Positions 7,756 to 17,159 of a DNA stretch of 64,000 nt are shown here, piece after piece. The stretch comes from Rhodococcus sp. HNM0563. Lineage in GTDB: Bacteria; Actinomycetota; Actinomycetes; Mycobacteriales; Mycobacteriaceae. Numbering within the stretch: the first letter of the stretch is position 1; every line of letters begins with the position of its first letter. Location of the stretch: the NCBI RefSeq assembly GCF_012726195.1, contig NZ_JAASAF010000001.1:186001-250000 (forward strand), in the 5' to 3' direction. Below the pieces are notes generated by a model. It was given only the letters and a program-made list of their open reading frames with translations, searched no databases and was not told the origin of the DNA. The translations under genes and the position numbers were made by a program.

Positions 7756-8466
7756 TCATGCGTCCAATCGTGCGGTGATCTTCTCGCTCTCGACGCGACG
7801 GCCGATCGCGGCACGGTCGGGATTGCTGACCTGGACCAGGGAAGCTCCGACGGAGAGCACCGAGATCAACCCGTCGACGAGTTCGTCGACGGTGGTCCAG
7901 TCGCGACTCGACAACACACGGTCGGTGCCGGTGATCCCGGATCGTGACGCAGACTCCTGTGCTGCCGCAAGGAGATCGGCGACCGTGCGACCGTCGAGCG
8001 CGGCATCGCCGGCGCCGGACGGACGGAACTGGTCGCCGTGCAGTCGCACATTGGTGGCGTAGTCGGTGACACCGGGCGGCAGATCGGGGACAGGACGTCC
8101 GAAAGCGTCGAGGGACAGCGCGGCCACCTCGGCGACGTCGTCGACCTCGTCGAGTCGGTCCGGGGTGACGAGCGCGAGCTCCGCGTCGGGGTCGGCGTCG
8201 AGGACGACCTCCGCACCGGCCCACCACGCGCCGAGCAGAACTGCCGCGCTCTGCCAATGCGCGGGTAGCAGCACCGACACCCGGCCGCCGGGCAGGATCC
8301 CGAACTCGTCACGGATCATGTTGGCGGTCTTGGCTGCCCAGTTCGCGAGCGTGATCGCAGACAGTTCGATCCGTGCGCCGGTCGCGTCGTCGTACCACGT
8401 GATGCGCGGACCGGCGGGATCGGACGCAAGGATCGGGTCGAGCAGGGCGGCGGTCAAGGTGGTCAC
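7756..8466 (-). CDS. TIGR03089-type conserved actinobacterial protein (AMP-binding-enzyme-like)
   Basis: A 236-residue protein resembling the N-terminal part of acyl-adenylating enzymes. It reads ITWYDDATGARIELSAITLANW, LPAHWQSAAVLLGAWWAGAEV and RVLSSRDWTT. It lacks the P-loop and adenylation core, so it is probably not a complete ligase. GTG at 8466 is chosen because upstream residues overlap the intergenic region before the LCP gene. From memory, the M. tuberculosis counterpart lies in the same place (Rv3268). Function is unknown. Confidence 0.8.
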   Translation of the reverse strand: MTTLTAALLDPILASDPAGPRITWYDDATGARIELSAITLANWAAKTANMIRDEFGILPGGRVSVLLPAHWQSAAVLLGAWWAGAEVVLDADPDAELALVTPDRLDEVDDVAEVAALSLDAFGRPVPDLPPGVTDYATNVRLHGDQFRPSGAGDAALDGRTVADLLAAAQESASRSGITGTDRVLSSRDWTTVDELVDGLISVLSVGASLVQVSNPDRAAIGRRVESEKITARLDA

Positions 8467-8500
8467 GGAAACCTCGTTCTGGGAGTCGTATCGGGATGGA

Positions 8501-10165
8501 TCAATTGACGCAGCGCGGCCCGTCGGACCCGGCGTCGATGGGCGGTGCGGCCGGAGCGGGCGTCGCCGACTCACCTGCAGGCATCACGTCGGATTGCGTC
8601 GTCGTGCCCGACGTGTAGGACGAGCTCGACCCGGAGTAGGACGACGAACCGGGTCCGGTGTAGTCGTCGGCGAGCACGAGCTCGACGGTGCCTGCCGGGA
8701 GGCTCGGGTCGGAGTCGATGTCGACATCCCCGAGTGCCGCCGCGACGGCCAGCGCCTCGTCGGAGTCGGGGTCGGCTGCATACAGCGTGGTCGAGGACAT
8801 CGCGGAGCCCGCGTAGTTACCGACCACACCTTCGCGGTAGCCTTCGGAACTCATCGCCAGCGACACCGCGGACGCCAATCCGGACACGTTGCCCGCGTTG
8901 GAGACGTTCACGGTCACGGACGACGGATCGATGTCAGGCACAGGCGAGTCGCTGGTGGTCGTCTCCGATCCCTCGTAGTCCCCACCCACCAGAGCAGCGA
9001 CATACTCGCGCACCTCATCGGGATCGACCTGGACGACGGACTCGCCGTAGTCGGTCATCGCATTGATGTCCTGCACCGGAATCGTCGAGAACTTCACCGC
9101 ACCACCCGCGAGATCCTGCATCTGGGTCGCGAGTTGCACGATGTCCCAATCCGAATCGAGCACCACCGAGCGTTGCACCGCTGCGGTCAATTGCCCCACC
9201 TTCGACGGATTGCTCAATGTCTTCGCGCTGAGAACCTTCTGCACGAGCGACGCCATGAACACCTGCTGACGCACGATCCGATCCAGATCTCCGCGCGGCA
9301 GGTCGTGACGCTGGCGGACGAAACTCAGCGCGTCGGACCCCTGAAGGGTCTGCTCGCCTGCTGCGAAGTGGGCGCCCGACAACGGTTCGTCGACCGCGGC
9401 GTTCAGACACACATCGACGCCGCCGACCGCATCGGTGAGCAGGACGAACCCGAGCAGACCGACCTCGGCGTAGTGATCGACCGTCACGCCGGTCAGGTCC
9501 GCGACCGATTCGATCAGCGCATCCCGGCCTGCCTTCGTGGAGGACTTCTCGACCGCCGCTTCGTCCTCGCCGGATTCGACGGCCTCGAGCCGGGCGAGTT
9601 CCTTCGTGGCGCCGTATGCGGCGTTGATCTTGGACATCCCGATGTCCGGCACCTCGACATACGTGTCACGGGGAATGGAGATGGCCGTCGCGGAACTTCC
9701 GTCGTTCGGCACCCGGATCAAGATGATGGTATCGGTGTTGTTGGCGACCTCCTCGCCGGCACGCAGTGCATCGAGTTCGCGCTGCGACAGAGGGTTGCCG
9801 TGCGCGTCGGTACGGCTGTCGGTACCCACCAAGAGAATGTCGAGCGCGCCGTCCTTGCCGTTTCCGAGGTTCAGGCCGTCGACCGATGCGAGCGAAGATG
9901 CGAACGAATCGTAGGTGCGCCATCCGACGCCGGTGGCGATCAAGACGAGGGCGGCTGCGACCGCGGCAGCGAACTGGCGTGGTCGCCCTGTGAACACCCG
10001 CGAGACACCCTGGGTGGCCTGGGGCATGGCGCGGTCACCGGCGGCGCGCCGCGAGGTGCTCGGCTCTCGTACGGGCCTGGACGACGAGCGCGTCGGACGC
10101 GTCCTGCGCCGCTCATCCGTGCTGGGGCGCCCCCTGGCACTGCGGCGGGGCGGCTCTGACGGCAC
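8501..10165 (-). CDS. LytR-CpsA-Psr (LCP) family glycopolymer ligase with LytR_C domain
   Basis: A 554-residue membrane-anchored phosphotransferase. LCP enzymes attach lipid-linked glycopolymers, in this group arabinogalactan, to peptidoglycan outside the membrane. Residues 1-60 are basic and cytoplasmic, and one helix spans about 65-85. The LCP domain follows, with DILLVGTDSRTD, NTDTIILIRV and the IPRDTYVEVP motif carrying the phosphate-binding arginine; FVRQRHDLPRGDLDRIVRQQ is the second conserved block. A LytR_C domain lies near residues 390-490, before a Ser/Thr/Pro-rich tail. Start is GTG at 10165. It diverges from rmlD, fitting a shared role in wall-polymer assembly. Confidence 0.93.
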   Translation of the reverse strand: MPSEPPRRSARGRPSTDERRRTRPTRSSSRPVREPSTSRRAAGDRAMPQATQGVSRVFTGRPRQFAAAVAAALVLIATGVGWRTYDSFASSLASVDGLNLGNGKDGALDILLVGTDSRTDAHGNPLSQRELDALRAGEEVANNTDTIILIRVPNDGSSATAISIPRDTYVEVPDIGMSKINAAYGATKELARLEAVESGEDEAAVEKSSTKAGRDALIESVADLTGVTVDHYAEVGLLGFVLLTDAVGGVDVCLNAAVDEPLSGAHFAAGEQTLQGSDALSFVRQRHDLPRGDLDRIVRQQVFMASLVQKVLSAKTLSNPSKVGQLTAAVQRSVVLDSDWDIVQLATQMQDLAGGAVKFSTIPVQDINAMTDYGESVVQVDPDEVREYVAALVGGDYEGSETTTSDSPVPDIDPSSVTVNVSNAGNVSGLASAVSLAMSSEGYREGVVGNYAGSAMSSTTLYAADPDSDEALAVAAALGDVDIDSDPSLPAGTVELVLADDYTGPGSSSYSGSSSSYTSGTTTQSDVMPAGESATPAPAAPPIDAGSDGPRCVN

Positions 10166-10264
10166 GTGCGGTCCTCCTTCGGCTTGCGTCCGGGTACTCG
10201 ATGAAGGTTACTGGTGGAATTCCCCGACGGGCGTGTTCGACACCGGCGTGCCAGACTCGGCCAC

Positions 10265-11131
10265 GTGCGTAACGTTCTCGTGACCGGGGCCCACGGTCAG
10301 CTCGGTAGCCATGTGATCGACCTGGGGACGTCTTCGGGAAGTCCTGTTCGTGGCGTGGGCTCGGCCGAACTCGACATCACCGACGAGGCGGCGGTGGCTG
10401 CGGCCGTCGCGCCGGGGTCGGTGGTGATCAACTGCGCCGCATACACCGCGGTCGATGCAGCAGAGACCGACGAGGACACGGCCACGGCCGTCAACGGGCA
10501 CGGTCCGGCCGTGCTTGCCCGGGCGTGCGCCGACGTCGGCGCGGCCCTGATCCATGTCTCCACCGACTACGTGTTCGCCGGCGACGCAACACAGCCGTAT
10601 CCGGTCGATGCGCGCCCCGATCCGCGTAGCGCGTACGGGCGGTCCAAGCTGCTCGGTGAGCAGGCCGTTCGCGCGATCCTGCCGTCCGCGCACGTCGTGC
10701 GGACCGCGTGGGTCTACACCGGTGAGGGAAACGACTTCGTCGCGACGATGCGACGTCTCGAACGTGACCGCGACACCGTGCGGGTCGTCGACGACCAGCT
10801 GGGATGCCCCACCTATGCGCGCGATCTCGCTGCCGGCCTGCTCGAACTCGCCTTTCGCGCCGACTCCGATCCGGTGCCCGGGGGGATCCTGCATGCGACC
10901 AACGGGGGTGAGGCCACGTGGTACGACCTGGCGTGTGCGGTTTTCGCAGGTGTCGGCGCCGACCCGCACCGGGTCCTGCCCTGCACCAGCGACGAGTTCG
11001 TCCGGCCGGCTCCGCGTCCCGCGTACTCGGTGCTGGACGGGCGGGCCTGGTCGGCGGCCGGTCTCACGCCGCTCCGGCCGTGGCGGGAAGCGTTGGAGGC
11101 GGCGCTCGGCGCGCTGGATGCGCACGCGTGA
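10265..11131 (+). CDS. rfbD: RmlD, dTDP-4-dehydrorhamnose reductase
   Basis: Makes dTDP-L-rhamnose, the donor for the rhamnose in the arabinogalactan linker. The GTG start at 10265 places the dinucleotide loop at the very N-terminus (NVLVTGAHGQLGSHV), as usual for this short-chain dehydrogenase family. STDYVFAGD and the YGRSK catalytic Tyr-Lys pair follow. The length, 288 residues, is normal. An upstream in-frame ATG at 10214 would add a non-conserved arginine-rich leader. The stop abuts the wbbL reading frame (GTGA), indicating an operon with the rhamnosyltransferase that uses its product. Confidence 0.95.
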   Translation: MRNVLVTGAHGQLGSHVIDLGTSSGSPVRGVGSAELDITDEAAVAAAVAPGSVVINCAAYTAVDAAETDEDTATAVNGHGPAVLARACADVGAALIHVSTDYVFAGDATQPYPVDARPDPRSAYGRSKLLGEQAVRAILPSAHVVRTAWVYTGEGNDFVATMRRLERDRDTVRVVDDQLGCPTYARDLAAGLLELAFRADSDPVPGGILHATNGGEATWYDLACAVFAGVGADPHRVLPCTSDEFVRPAPRPAYSVLDGRAWSAAGLTPLRPWREALEAALGALDAHA

Positions 11132-11178
11132 GCTTCGCGAAGTCTGCCCGTGAGTCGTCGCACACTGCTTCGGCCGCT

Positions 11179-12108
11179 ATGGTTGCGCGCGTGGATTCGA
11201 CGCTGGCCGTGGTGACGGTGACCTACTCGCCCGGCGAGCACCTGGAGAACTTCCTGACTTCGCTCACGACGGCGACCTCGCTGCCGACTCGCGTGATCAT
11301 GGCAGACAACGGCTCGACCGACGGCACGCCGGAAGCGGCGGCGAAGGCGCATTCGAATGCGACCCTGCTGCATACCGGGGGAAACATCGGCTACGGCGGC
11401 GCAGTCAACCGTGCGGTTGCCGAGATCGACGAGTCGGCGGAGTTCGTGGTGGTCGCCAATCCCGACGTGCGCTGGGGCCCGGGATCACTGGACACCCTTC
11501 TCGATGCGGCGCAGCGGTGGCCGCGCGCCGGTTCGCTGGGGCCGCTGATCCGTGAACCGGACGGGACCATCTATCCGTCCGCGCGTACGGTGCCGACGCT
11601 GTCCTCCGGGGCAGGTCACGCATTGCTCGGTACGGTATGGCCCACGAACCCGTGGACGCAGCGTTACCGACAGGAGAACGAAGCGATCAGCGAGCGGCCC
11701 GTAGGTTGGCTTTCCGGATCCTGCTTGCTTCTTCGCCGTGCCGCGTTCGACAGCGTCGACGGATTCGATTCCCGATACTTCATGTACATGGAGGATGTGG
11801 ACCTCGGCGATCGTCTCGGGCGAGCCGGCTGGCACAACGTCTATGTTCCGTCCGCGGAGGTCACTCACGCGAAGGGACATGCCGCAGGACGCCACCCGGA
11901 ATTGATGCTTCCGGCGCACCATGAGAGTGCGTACCGATTCCAGGCAGATCGGCATCCGCATCCGTGGCAGGCACCGTTGCGCTGGGCGCTGCGTGGTGGC
12001 CTCGCGGTGCGATCCAAGATGGTGGTTGCTTCGGCTGTACGCGAGCGCGATGCAGGCAAGGTCGGTCATGAGGGGACCGATCTCGACGAGAAACAGGGGA
12101 GACCATGA
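11179..12108 (+). CDS. wbbL: WbbL, rhamnosyltransferase (GT2)
   Basis: Transfers L-rhamnose from dTDP-rhamnose to the decaprenyl-PP-GlcNAc linker intermediate at the inner face of the membrane. The GT2 fold begins LAVVTVTYSPGEHLENFLTS, with MADNGSTDGTPE and VVANPDVRW supplying the nucleotide and metal-binding part. GWLSGSCLLLRR and YFMYMEDVDLGDRL are the acceptor-side motifs. ATG at 11179 gives 309 residues. GTG at 11191, and GTG at 11128 overlapping the rmlD stop, are alternatives. The stop overlaps the next ATG (ATGA). Confidence 0.92.
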   Translation: MVARVDSTLAVVTVTYSPGEHLENFLTSLTTATSLPTRVIMADNGSTDGTPEAAAKAHSNATLLHTGGNIGYGGAVNRAVAEIDESAEFVVVANPDVRWGPGSLDTLLDAAQRWPRAGSLGPLIREPDGTIYPSARTVPTLSSGAGHALLGTVWPTNPWTQRYRQENEAISERPVGWLSGSCLLLRRAAFDSVDGFDSRYFMYMEDVDLGDRLGRAGWHNVYVPSAEVTHAKGHAAGRHPELMLPAHHESAYRFQADRHPHPWQAPLRWALRGGLAVRSKMVVASAVRERDAGKVGHEGTDLDEKQGRP

Positions 12109-13190
12109 CGAGTGCTGCCGCACCGCATACCGACGCGGTGATTCTGGTCGGGGGCCAGGGAACGCGGCTTCGCCCGCTGACCCTGTCGGCGCCGAAGCCG
12201 ATGCTGCCCACCGCGGGACTGCCGTTCCTGACACATCTGCTCGCGCGGATTCGTGAGGCCGGAATCAAGCATGTGGTTCTCGGCACGTCGTTCAAGGCGG
12301 AGGTTTTCGAGGAACACTTCGCGGACGGATCGGATCTCGGCCTCGAGATCGAGTACGTCACCGAAACCGAGCCGCTCGGGACCGGCGGGGGCATCCGCAA
12401 CGTGCTGCCGAAGCTTCGCGCAGAGAACGTCATGGTGTTCAACGGCGACGTGCTCGGTGGAACAGATCTCGGGGCCGTACTCGACACCCACGTCCGCACC
12501 GAGGCGGATGTCACCTTGCATCTTGTTCGCGTGGGCGACCCCCGCGCGTTCGGCTGCGTGCCGACCGATGCCGACGGCCGGGTCACCGCTTTCCTCGAGA
12601 AGACCCAGGATCCGCCGACCGATCAGATCAACGCGGGCTGCTACGTGTTCCGTCGCGAGATCATCGAGGCGATCCCCGAAGGCCGTCCGGTGTCGGTCGA
12701 GCGCGAGGTGTTCCCCGCCCTCCTGACGGAGGGCAGGAAGCTTTTCGGCCACGTCGACGCCGCGTACTGGCGCGACATGGGCACCCCGGAGGACTTCGTC
12801 CGTGGTTCGGCCGATCTGGTGCGCGGTATCGCTCCGTCACCGGCACTGCCGGGGCAGCGCGGTGAGTCGCTGGTGCATCCCGGTGCGTCCGTTGCGCCGG
12901 GGGCGTTGCTCATCGGTGGCACAGTGATCGGCCGCGGCGCCGAGATCGGCGCGGGTGCGCGCCTCGACGGTGCGGTGATCTTCGACGGCGCGCGGGTCGA
13001 GGCCGGTGCGGTGATCGAGCGCACGATCGTCGGTTTCGGCGTGCGGGTGGGTCCGCGTGCATTGATTCGAGACGGTGTGATCGGCGACGGTGCCGATATC
13101 GGTGCGCGCTGCGAACTGCTACGAGGTGCGCGGGTATGGCCCGGGGTCCAGATCCCGGATGGAGGAATCAGGTTCAGCACAGATGTCTGA
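12105..13190 (+). CDS. manC: Mannose-1-phosphate guanylyltransferase (GDP-mannose pyrophosphorylase)
   Basis: Makes GDP-mannose from GTP and mannose-1-phosphate. The N-terminal nucleotidyltransferase signature is AVILVGGQGTRLRPLTLSAP with the KPMLP lysine. NGDVLGG holds the metal-binding aspartate, and DPRAFGCV and the INAGCYVF block follow. The last third is a left-handed beta-helix with hexapeptide-like repeats (VAPGALLIGGTVIGRGAEIG). It has 361 residues. The gene is called manB in M. tuberculosis (Rv3264c); manC is used here because the phosphomannomutase is the ManB-type enzyme. It overlaps wbbL upstream and the SGNH gene downstream, so the set is one operon. Confidence 0.93.
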   Translation: MTSAAAPHTDAVILVGGQGTRLRPLTLSAPKPMLPTAGLPFLTHLLARIREAGIKHVVLGTSFKAEVFEEHFADGSDLGLEIEYVTETEPLGTGGGIRNVLPKLRAENVMVFNGDVLGGTDLGAVLDTHVRTEADVTLHLVRVGDPRAFGCVPTDADGRVTAFLEKTQDPPTDQINAGCYVFRREIIEAIPEGRPVSVEREVFPALLTEGRKLFGHVDAAYWRDMGTPEDFVRGSADLVRGIAPSPALPGQRGESLVHPGASVAPGALLIGGTVIGRGAEIGAGARLDGAVIFDGARVEAGAVIERTIVGFGVRVGPRALIRDGVIGDGADIGARCELLRGARVWPGVQIPDGGIRFSTDV

Positions 13191-13968
13191 CTTCGAGACT
13201 GCCACGACCTACACGAAGTACGTGGCGTTGGGGGATTCGTTCACCGAGGGCGTGGGAGACGATGATCCGTCCCGCCCGAACGGTGTGCGCGGGTGGGCCG
13301 ACCGTGTCGCTGAGCAGCTCGCTCGCGGCAACGACGGATTCGGCTATGCCAACCTCGCAATCCGTGGTCGGTTGCTCCGGCAGATCCTCGACGAACAGCT
13401 CGATGCTGCACTTGCACTCGAACCCGACCTCGTGACGATCTATGCGGGCGGCAACGACATCATGAGGCCCGGCCTGGATCTCGATGTGCTCGTCGCGCAG
13501 TACGAGGAGGCGATCGCCGCGCTCACCGGCTCCGGCGCCCGGGTGCTGATGTGGACGGCGTACGACGTCGGCTGGGCCCCGGTGTTCCGGCATCTGCGGG
13601 GACGGGTCGCCATCTACAACGAACTCGTCCGTGAGGTCGCCGACCGCCACGGTGCGACGCTGGTCGACTATTGGCGGTTCTCCGAATACCGGGACTACCG
13701 CATGTGGGACTTCGATCGCTTGCACATGTCGCCGGAAGGGCACCGCAACATGGCGATCAGGGTGTTGGACACGCTCGGAGCGCAACACGAGATCGAGCCT
13801 GTGGAACTCGGACCGGCAGCGGTCGTGGCTCGCCCGGAGCAGCGTCGAGCCGACGCCAAGTGGGCGCGCGAGTTCTTGATGCCGTGGGTCCGGCGACGCG
13901 TCCGCGGCGAATCGTCGGGGGACGGGATCGCTCCGAAGCGTCCGGTCCCCGCGCCCATCGACCTGTAG
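13183..13968 (+). CDS. SGNH/GDSL-type hydrolase
   Basis: A 261-residue cytosolic SGNH hydrolase. All four blocks are visible: GDSFTEGVGDD with the nucleophile serine, the glycine region NLAIRGR, GGND with the oxyanion asparagine, and DRLHMSPEGH with the Asp-His pair. There is no signal peptide. ATG at 13183 lies within the end of the guanylyltransferase gene, an eight-base overlap that indicates co-translation. Substrate is unknown; esterase or deacylase activity on sugar or lipid esters would suit the operon. It converges on the NUDIX gene 20 bases downstream. Confidence 0.9.
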   Translation: MSDFETATTYTKYVALGDSFTEGVGDDDPSRPNGVRGWADRVAEQLARGNDGFGYANLAIRGRLLRQILDEQLDAALALEPDLVTIYAGGNDIMRPGLDLDVLVAQYEEAIAALTGSGARVLMWTAYDVGWAPVFRHLRGRVAIYNELVREVADRHGATLVDYWRFSEYRDYRMWDFDRLHMSPEGHRNMAIRVLDTLGAQHEIEPVELGPAAVVARPEQRRADAKWAREFLMPWVRRRVRGESSGDGIAPKRPVPAPIDL

Positions 13969-13987
13969 CGGGCCGTCCGCCGGTAGA

Positions 13988-14539
13988 TCAGCGGCGGGCG
14001 GCAGCGAGCCGTACGAGGTGTTCGATCGTCTCGTGTTCGGCATCGGCAGGCAACGCGTCGACCGGCCACCACTGCAGGTCGGTCGACTCGTTGCTGCGGA
14101 CCGGTACCGAGCCCACCGGTGCGGTGACGAGGAACCTCAGATCGAGGTGTCGTGTGGGCTTGCCGAGTGAGCACGTGATCGGATGCGTATGCGCCGAGAG
14201 CAGGTTCGGGTCGATCGTGAGGTTGTCGATCCCCGATTCTTCCGAAGCCTCACGAAGTGCGGCATCGACGACGGTCTCGTCGCTTTGTTCGCAGTGCCCA
14301 CCGAGCTGGATCCACCTGCCCACCCGCGGATGCAGCGTGAGCAGCACATTGCGATGATCGGCGTCGAGTACGAGCGACGACGCGGTGATGTGCCCGGGAA
14401 CGTGCGAACGCAGGCAGCCGCCGGGTGCGGAATCGAGGAACGCGAGCATCGTGTGTTTCAAGGACTCTGCGTTCTCCGAATCCGTGCGCCACGCGTCCAG
14501 GCGCTCGAGTGCGGATGCGTGCAACGACTCGGCCGACAC
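13988..14539 (-). CDS. NUDIX hydrolase
   Basis: A 183-residue protein with the full NUDIX box GGHCEQSDETVVDAALREAS followed by EESGI, whose glutamates bind magnesium for pyrophosphohydrolysis. HPRVGRWIQLGGH precedes the box and a tryptophan-rich segment (DLQWWPVDALP) follows it. GTG at 14539, two bases after the FbiB stop, gives VSAESLHASALERL; longer starts would run back into fbiB. It is the last gene of the fbiA-fbiB transcription unit, but a link to F420 synthesis is only positional. Substrate unknown. Confidence 0.9.
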   Translation of the reverse strand: MSAESLHASALERLDAWRTDSENAESLKHTMLAFLDSAPGGCLRSHVPGHITASSLVLDADHRNVLLTLHPRVGRWIQLGGHCEQSDETVVDAALREASEESGIDNLTIDPNLLSAHTHPITCSLGKPTRHLDLRFLVTAPVGSVPVRSNESTDLQWWPVDALPADAEHETIEHLVRLAAARR

Positions 14540-14541
14540 GG

Positions 14542-15912
14542 TTACAGCTCCCGCAGGGAGTCGCCGGGCTCCGAGACCTCGCGAGGCCGCGGCTCGTCTT
14601 TCGGGTATCCCACCGCGATCGCGCCGAGAGGCGACCAATCGTCGGGAAGATCGAGTTCTCTACGCACGACCTCGGGCGCGAAGATCGTCGATCCGATCCA
14701 GCAGCTACCCAGGCCACGTGTGGCGAGTGCGACGAGTAGACCTTGTACGGCAGCGCCCGCGGCGACGGTGAACATCGTGGCTTCGGCGGCGGTGCGGCGC
14801 GCATCCGGGTACTCGTGGGCCCCGTCGGGAACCCAGAACGGCACCAGCACTTCGGGCGCGTCGTAGAGGATCGATCCGCGTGCGAGACGGCGTTCGATGG
14901 CCACGGGCTCGAGTCCGTCGCCTGCGAGGTCGTCGGCCCAGCGGTCGCGCATGCCGTCGAGAAGACGTCGTCGTACCTGTTCGGTGCGCACCCATACGAA
15001 CCGAACCGGGCGGGTGTGGTGGGGCGCCGGCGCGGTGAGTGCTTCGGCAACTGCGTCGCGTAGGTCTTCGGGGTCGACGGGGTCGGTGGAGAATTCGCGT
15101 ACCGACCGGCGCAACAGCAGTGCTTCGCGTCGGCCCCGTTCGAGCGCCTCGGCGGTGCCGAGCCAGAAGAGGTCGTCCTCTCCGCCGCGTAGGAGTGCGC
15201 GTGCGGTGGAACCATCGTCGGGAAGGTCGAGGCCGCGAATCACTGCGACCGGGACCCCGCCGAGCTTGCCCTTGACGAGATCACCCGCGGCCGCGATCTC
15301 GTCGGCGAGTGCGACCGACGTGACCATGAGTTCGTTGCCCTGCGAGTCGTGGGAGCCCTCGTAGCCGTGGAGCACCGGTAGCCCGGCGGATCCGATCGCA
15401 GAGTCGGTCTGGCCGACACGCCACGCGCGGCCCATGGTGTCGGTGACCACCACGCCGACCCGCGCTCCGAGCAGTTCCAGGATCCGAGCACGCAGCGTCG
15501 CTGCGCTGGCATCGGGATTCTCGGGCAGCAGCGCGAGTTCCGCGCCGTCGACGTTGGAGCCGTCGATGCCTGACGCGGCCTGCACTATGCCGAGCTTGTT
15601 CTCGGTGATCAGTGTGCGGCCCTTCTGGGCGAGCACCCGCACCGCTTCCTGGGTGACGAGGCGTCGCCGCAGTGCGTCGCGTGCGTCGGGGTCGGTGGGG
15701 GAGGGCACGATGCGCCCCTCGGTCTTCGACAGGACCTTGCTGGTGACCACCAGGATGTCGCCGTCGACGATCCACGGCGCGGCGGCGGCGAGCGCAGCTG
15801 CGAGGTCGTCGCCGGGTCGGAACTCCGGTAGGCCGGTGACCGGTCGGATCTCGACCGGGCCGCCCGGTGCGTGGTCACGCACAGAGGTGCCGGTCGCGCT
15901 GTCTGCGGGCAT
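14542..15912 (-). CDS. fbiB: FbiB, F420:gamma-glutamyl ligase with FMN/dehydro-F420 reductase domain
   Basis: A bifunctional 456-residue enzyme of coenzyme F420 synthesis. The N-terminal half is CofE-like and adds the poly-glutamate tail; see [18 protein letters not shown] and [15 protein letters not shown]. The C-terminal half is a nitroreductase fold ([23 protein letters not shown]) that reduces the dehydro-F420 precursor. Actinobacteria fuse the two, archaea do not. The ATG at 15912 overlaps the fbiA stop (TGATG); GTG at 15915 is an alternative. fbiA, fbiB and the NUDIX gene form one minus-strand unit. Confidence 0.95.
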   Translation of the reverse strand: MPADSATGTSVRDHAPGGPVEIRPVTGLPEFRPGDDLAAALAAAAPWIVDGDILVVTSKVLSKTEGRIVPSPTDPDARDALRRRLVTQEAVRVLAQKGRTLITENKLGIVQAASGIDGSNVDGAELALLPENPDASAATLRARILELLGARVGVVVTDTMGRAWRVGQTDSAIGSAGLPVLHGYEGSHDSQGNELMVTSVALADEIAAAGDLVKGKLGGVPVAVIRGLDLPDDGSTARALLRGGEDDLFWLGTAEALERGRREALLLRRSVREFSTDPVDPEDLRDAVAEALTAPAPHHTRPVRFVWVRTEQVRRRLLDGMRDRWADDLAGDGLEPVAIERRLARGSILYDAPEVLVPFWVPDGAHEYPDARRTAAEATMFTVAAGAAVQGLLVALATRGLGSCWIGSTIFAPEVVRRELDLPDDWSPLGAIAVGYPKDEPRPREVSEPGDSLREL

Positions 15913-16901
15913 CACAATTGCACTCCGGCGAGTTCCAGTGCGGCGCGGGCCATATCAGCGGTCGCGTCGACGTCGGTCATCAGTAGCGGCACGCTTCGTA
16001 CCTCGACGCCGGGAACCTCGGCCTCATCGGTCGAATGCACGAGCCAGCCGTCGAGGATTCCGGTGCCACTGCGGGCTCCGTAGTGCCTGCCCACTGCCTC
16101 GGCGGTGGTGGCGACTCCGATCACGTCGAGGCACGCGTCGGCCATGCCTCGTAGCGGCTTACCTCCGATCACGGGGGACAGGCCGACGACCTTCGCCTTC
16201 GTGGTCCGTAGTGCGCCCCGGATGCCCGGCACGGCGAGGATCGCACCGACGCTCACGACGGGGTTCGACGGCGCAAGAACGACCGCGTCGGCGGACTCGA
16301 TGGCTTCGAGGACGCCGGGTGCTGGTTTCGCGTCGTCGGCACCGATGTGGGCGAAGCTGTGGGTAGGAACCTGGGCGCGGTGACGCACCCACCATTCCTC
16401 GAAGTGGATGGCGCGCTGCATGCCGTCGGCGGGATCGGTGATCACCACGTGGGTCTCGCTGCGGTCGTCGGATGCCGGTAGCAACGTCACGCCGGGCTTC
16501 CATCGTGCACACAGCGCTTCGGTGACAGCGGAGAGTGGATATCCCGTGCGCAGCATCCTCGTGCGGATCAGGTGGGTGGCGATATCGCGGTCGCCGAGAC
16601 CGAACCAGTCGGGGTCTGCGCCGTAGGCTGCGAGTTCTTCCTTGGCATTCCAGGTTTCGGCCTTTCGGCCCCATCCGCGCTCGGAGTCGATGCCGTCGCC
16701 GAGCGTGTACATGCATGTATCGAGATCGGGACAGATCCTCAGGCCGTGCATCCACACGTCGTCACCGACGTTGACGACGGCAGTGATCCGATGCGGTGCG
16801 TCGGGGTCGATGTCCGAGCCCTGTGCGATGCCGAGGAATTCTCGCAGTCCTGTGAGGAAACGGGCACCGCCGACACCTCCGACCAATACAGTCACATTCA
16901 C
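15912..16901 (-). CDS. fbiA: FbiA, 2-phospho-L-lactate/phosphoenolpyruvate transferase of F420 synthesis
   Basis: Joins the lactyl or enolpyruvyl guanylate donor to the deazaflavin Fo, giving (dehydro-)F420-0, the substrate of FbiB. The CofD signature opens the protein, [49 protein letters not shown] and [14 protein letters not shown] follow. It has 329 residues, normal for the family. The start is ATG at 16901, which faces the whmD promoter region, so fbiA probably has its own promoter in the same 258-base spacer. Very secure identification. Confidence 0.96.
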   Translation of the reverse strand: MNVTVLVGGVGGARFLTGLREFLGIAQGSDIDPDAPHRITAVVNVGDDVWMHGLRICPDLDTCMYTLGDGIDSERGWGRKAETWNAKEELAAYGADPDWFGLGDRDIATHLIRTRMLRTGYPLSAVTEALCARWKPGVTLLPASDDRSETHVVITDPADGMQRAIHFEEWWVRHRAQVPTHSFAHIGADDAKPAPGVLEAIESADAVVLAPSNPVVSVGAILAVPGIRGALRTTKAKVVGLSPVIGGKPLRGMADACLDVIGVATTAEAVGRHYGARSGTGILDGWLVHSTDEAEVPGVEVRSVPLLMTDVDATADMARAALELAGVQL

Positions 16902-17000
16902 GGGGGCCAGCCTATGCGGTGCGCGTGGTACCCCGGCGAGCGCCGTCCTAAACCAAGAAATTGCAAAGTCGTCGATCGTAAGCGAGAAAATTCGTTCCGC

Positions 17001-17029
17001 TTGACCGCGACACGCCCGGCGTGTCTAAT
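17001..17029 (+). promoter_or_regulatory. whmD promoter with 17-bp GACAC palindrome
   Basis: TTGACC (17001-17006) and TCTAAT (17024-17029) are separated by exactly 17 bases, a good housekeeping promoter 131 bases before the whmD start. A perfect inverted repeat, GACACGCC-C-GGCGTGTC (17009-17025), fills the spacer. GACAC is the core bound by WhiA, the partner of WhiB-type proteins in Streptomyces, so autoregulation by WhmD with WhiA is plausible. This is inference from motif and position. Confidence 0.65.
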
Positions 17030-17159
17030 CACATATGTGTCATTCCGAATTTCCGGATCGGGATCGATTGTGACGACGTCGCATTCGAGCAAGATTCGGG
17101 GGGTGGCAGAAAGATCCCGATCCGCGAAAGTTGCGGCGCTGCAGGTGAGGAGGCGGAGG

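Noticed and set aside
8066-10159. A 697-codon open frame opposite the LCP ligase
   Set aside because: Histidine/arginine-rich shadow; the minus-strand LCP protein has all motifs.
13968-14000. Hairpin between the SGNH and NUDIX genes
   Set aside because: The pairing is imperfect and of a kind expected by chance at this GC content, so it is not scored as a terminator.
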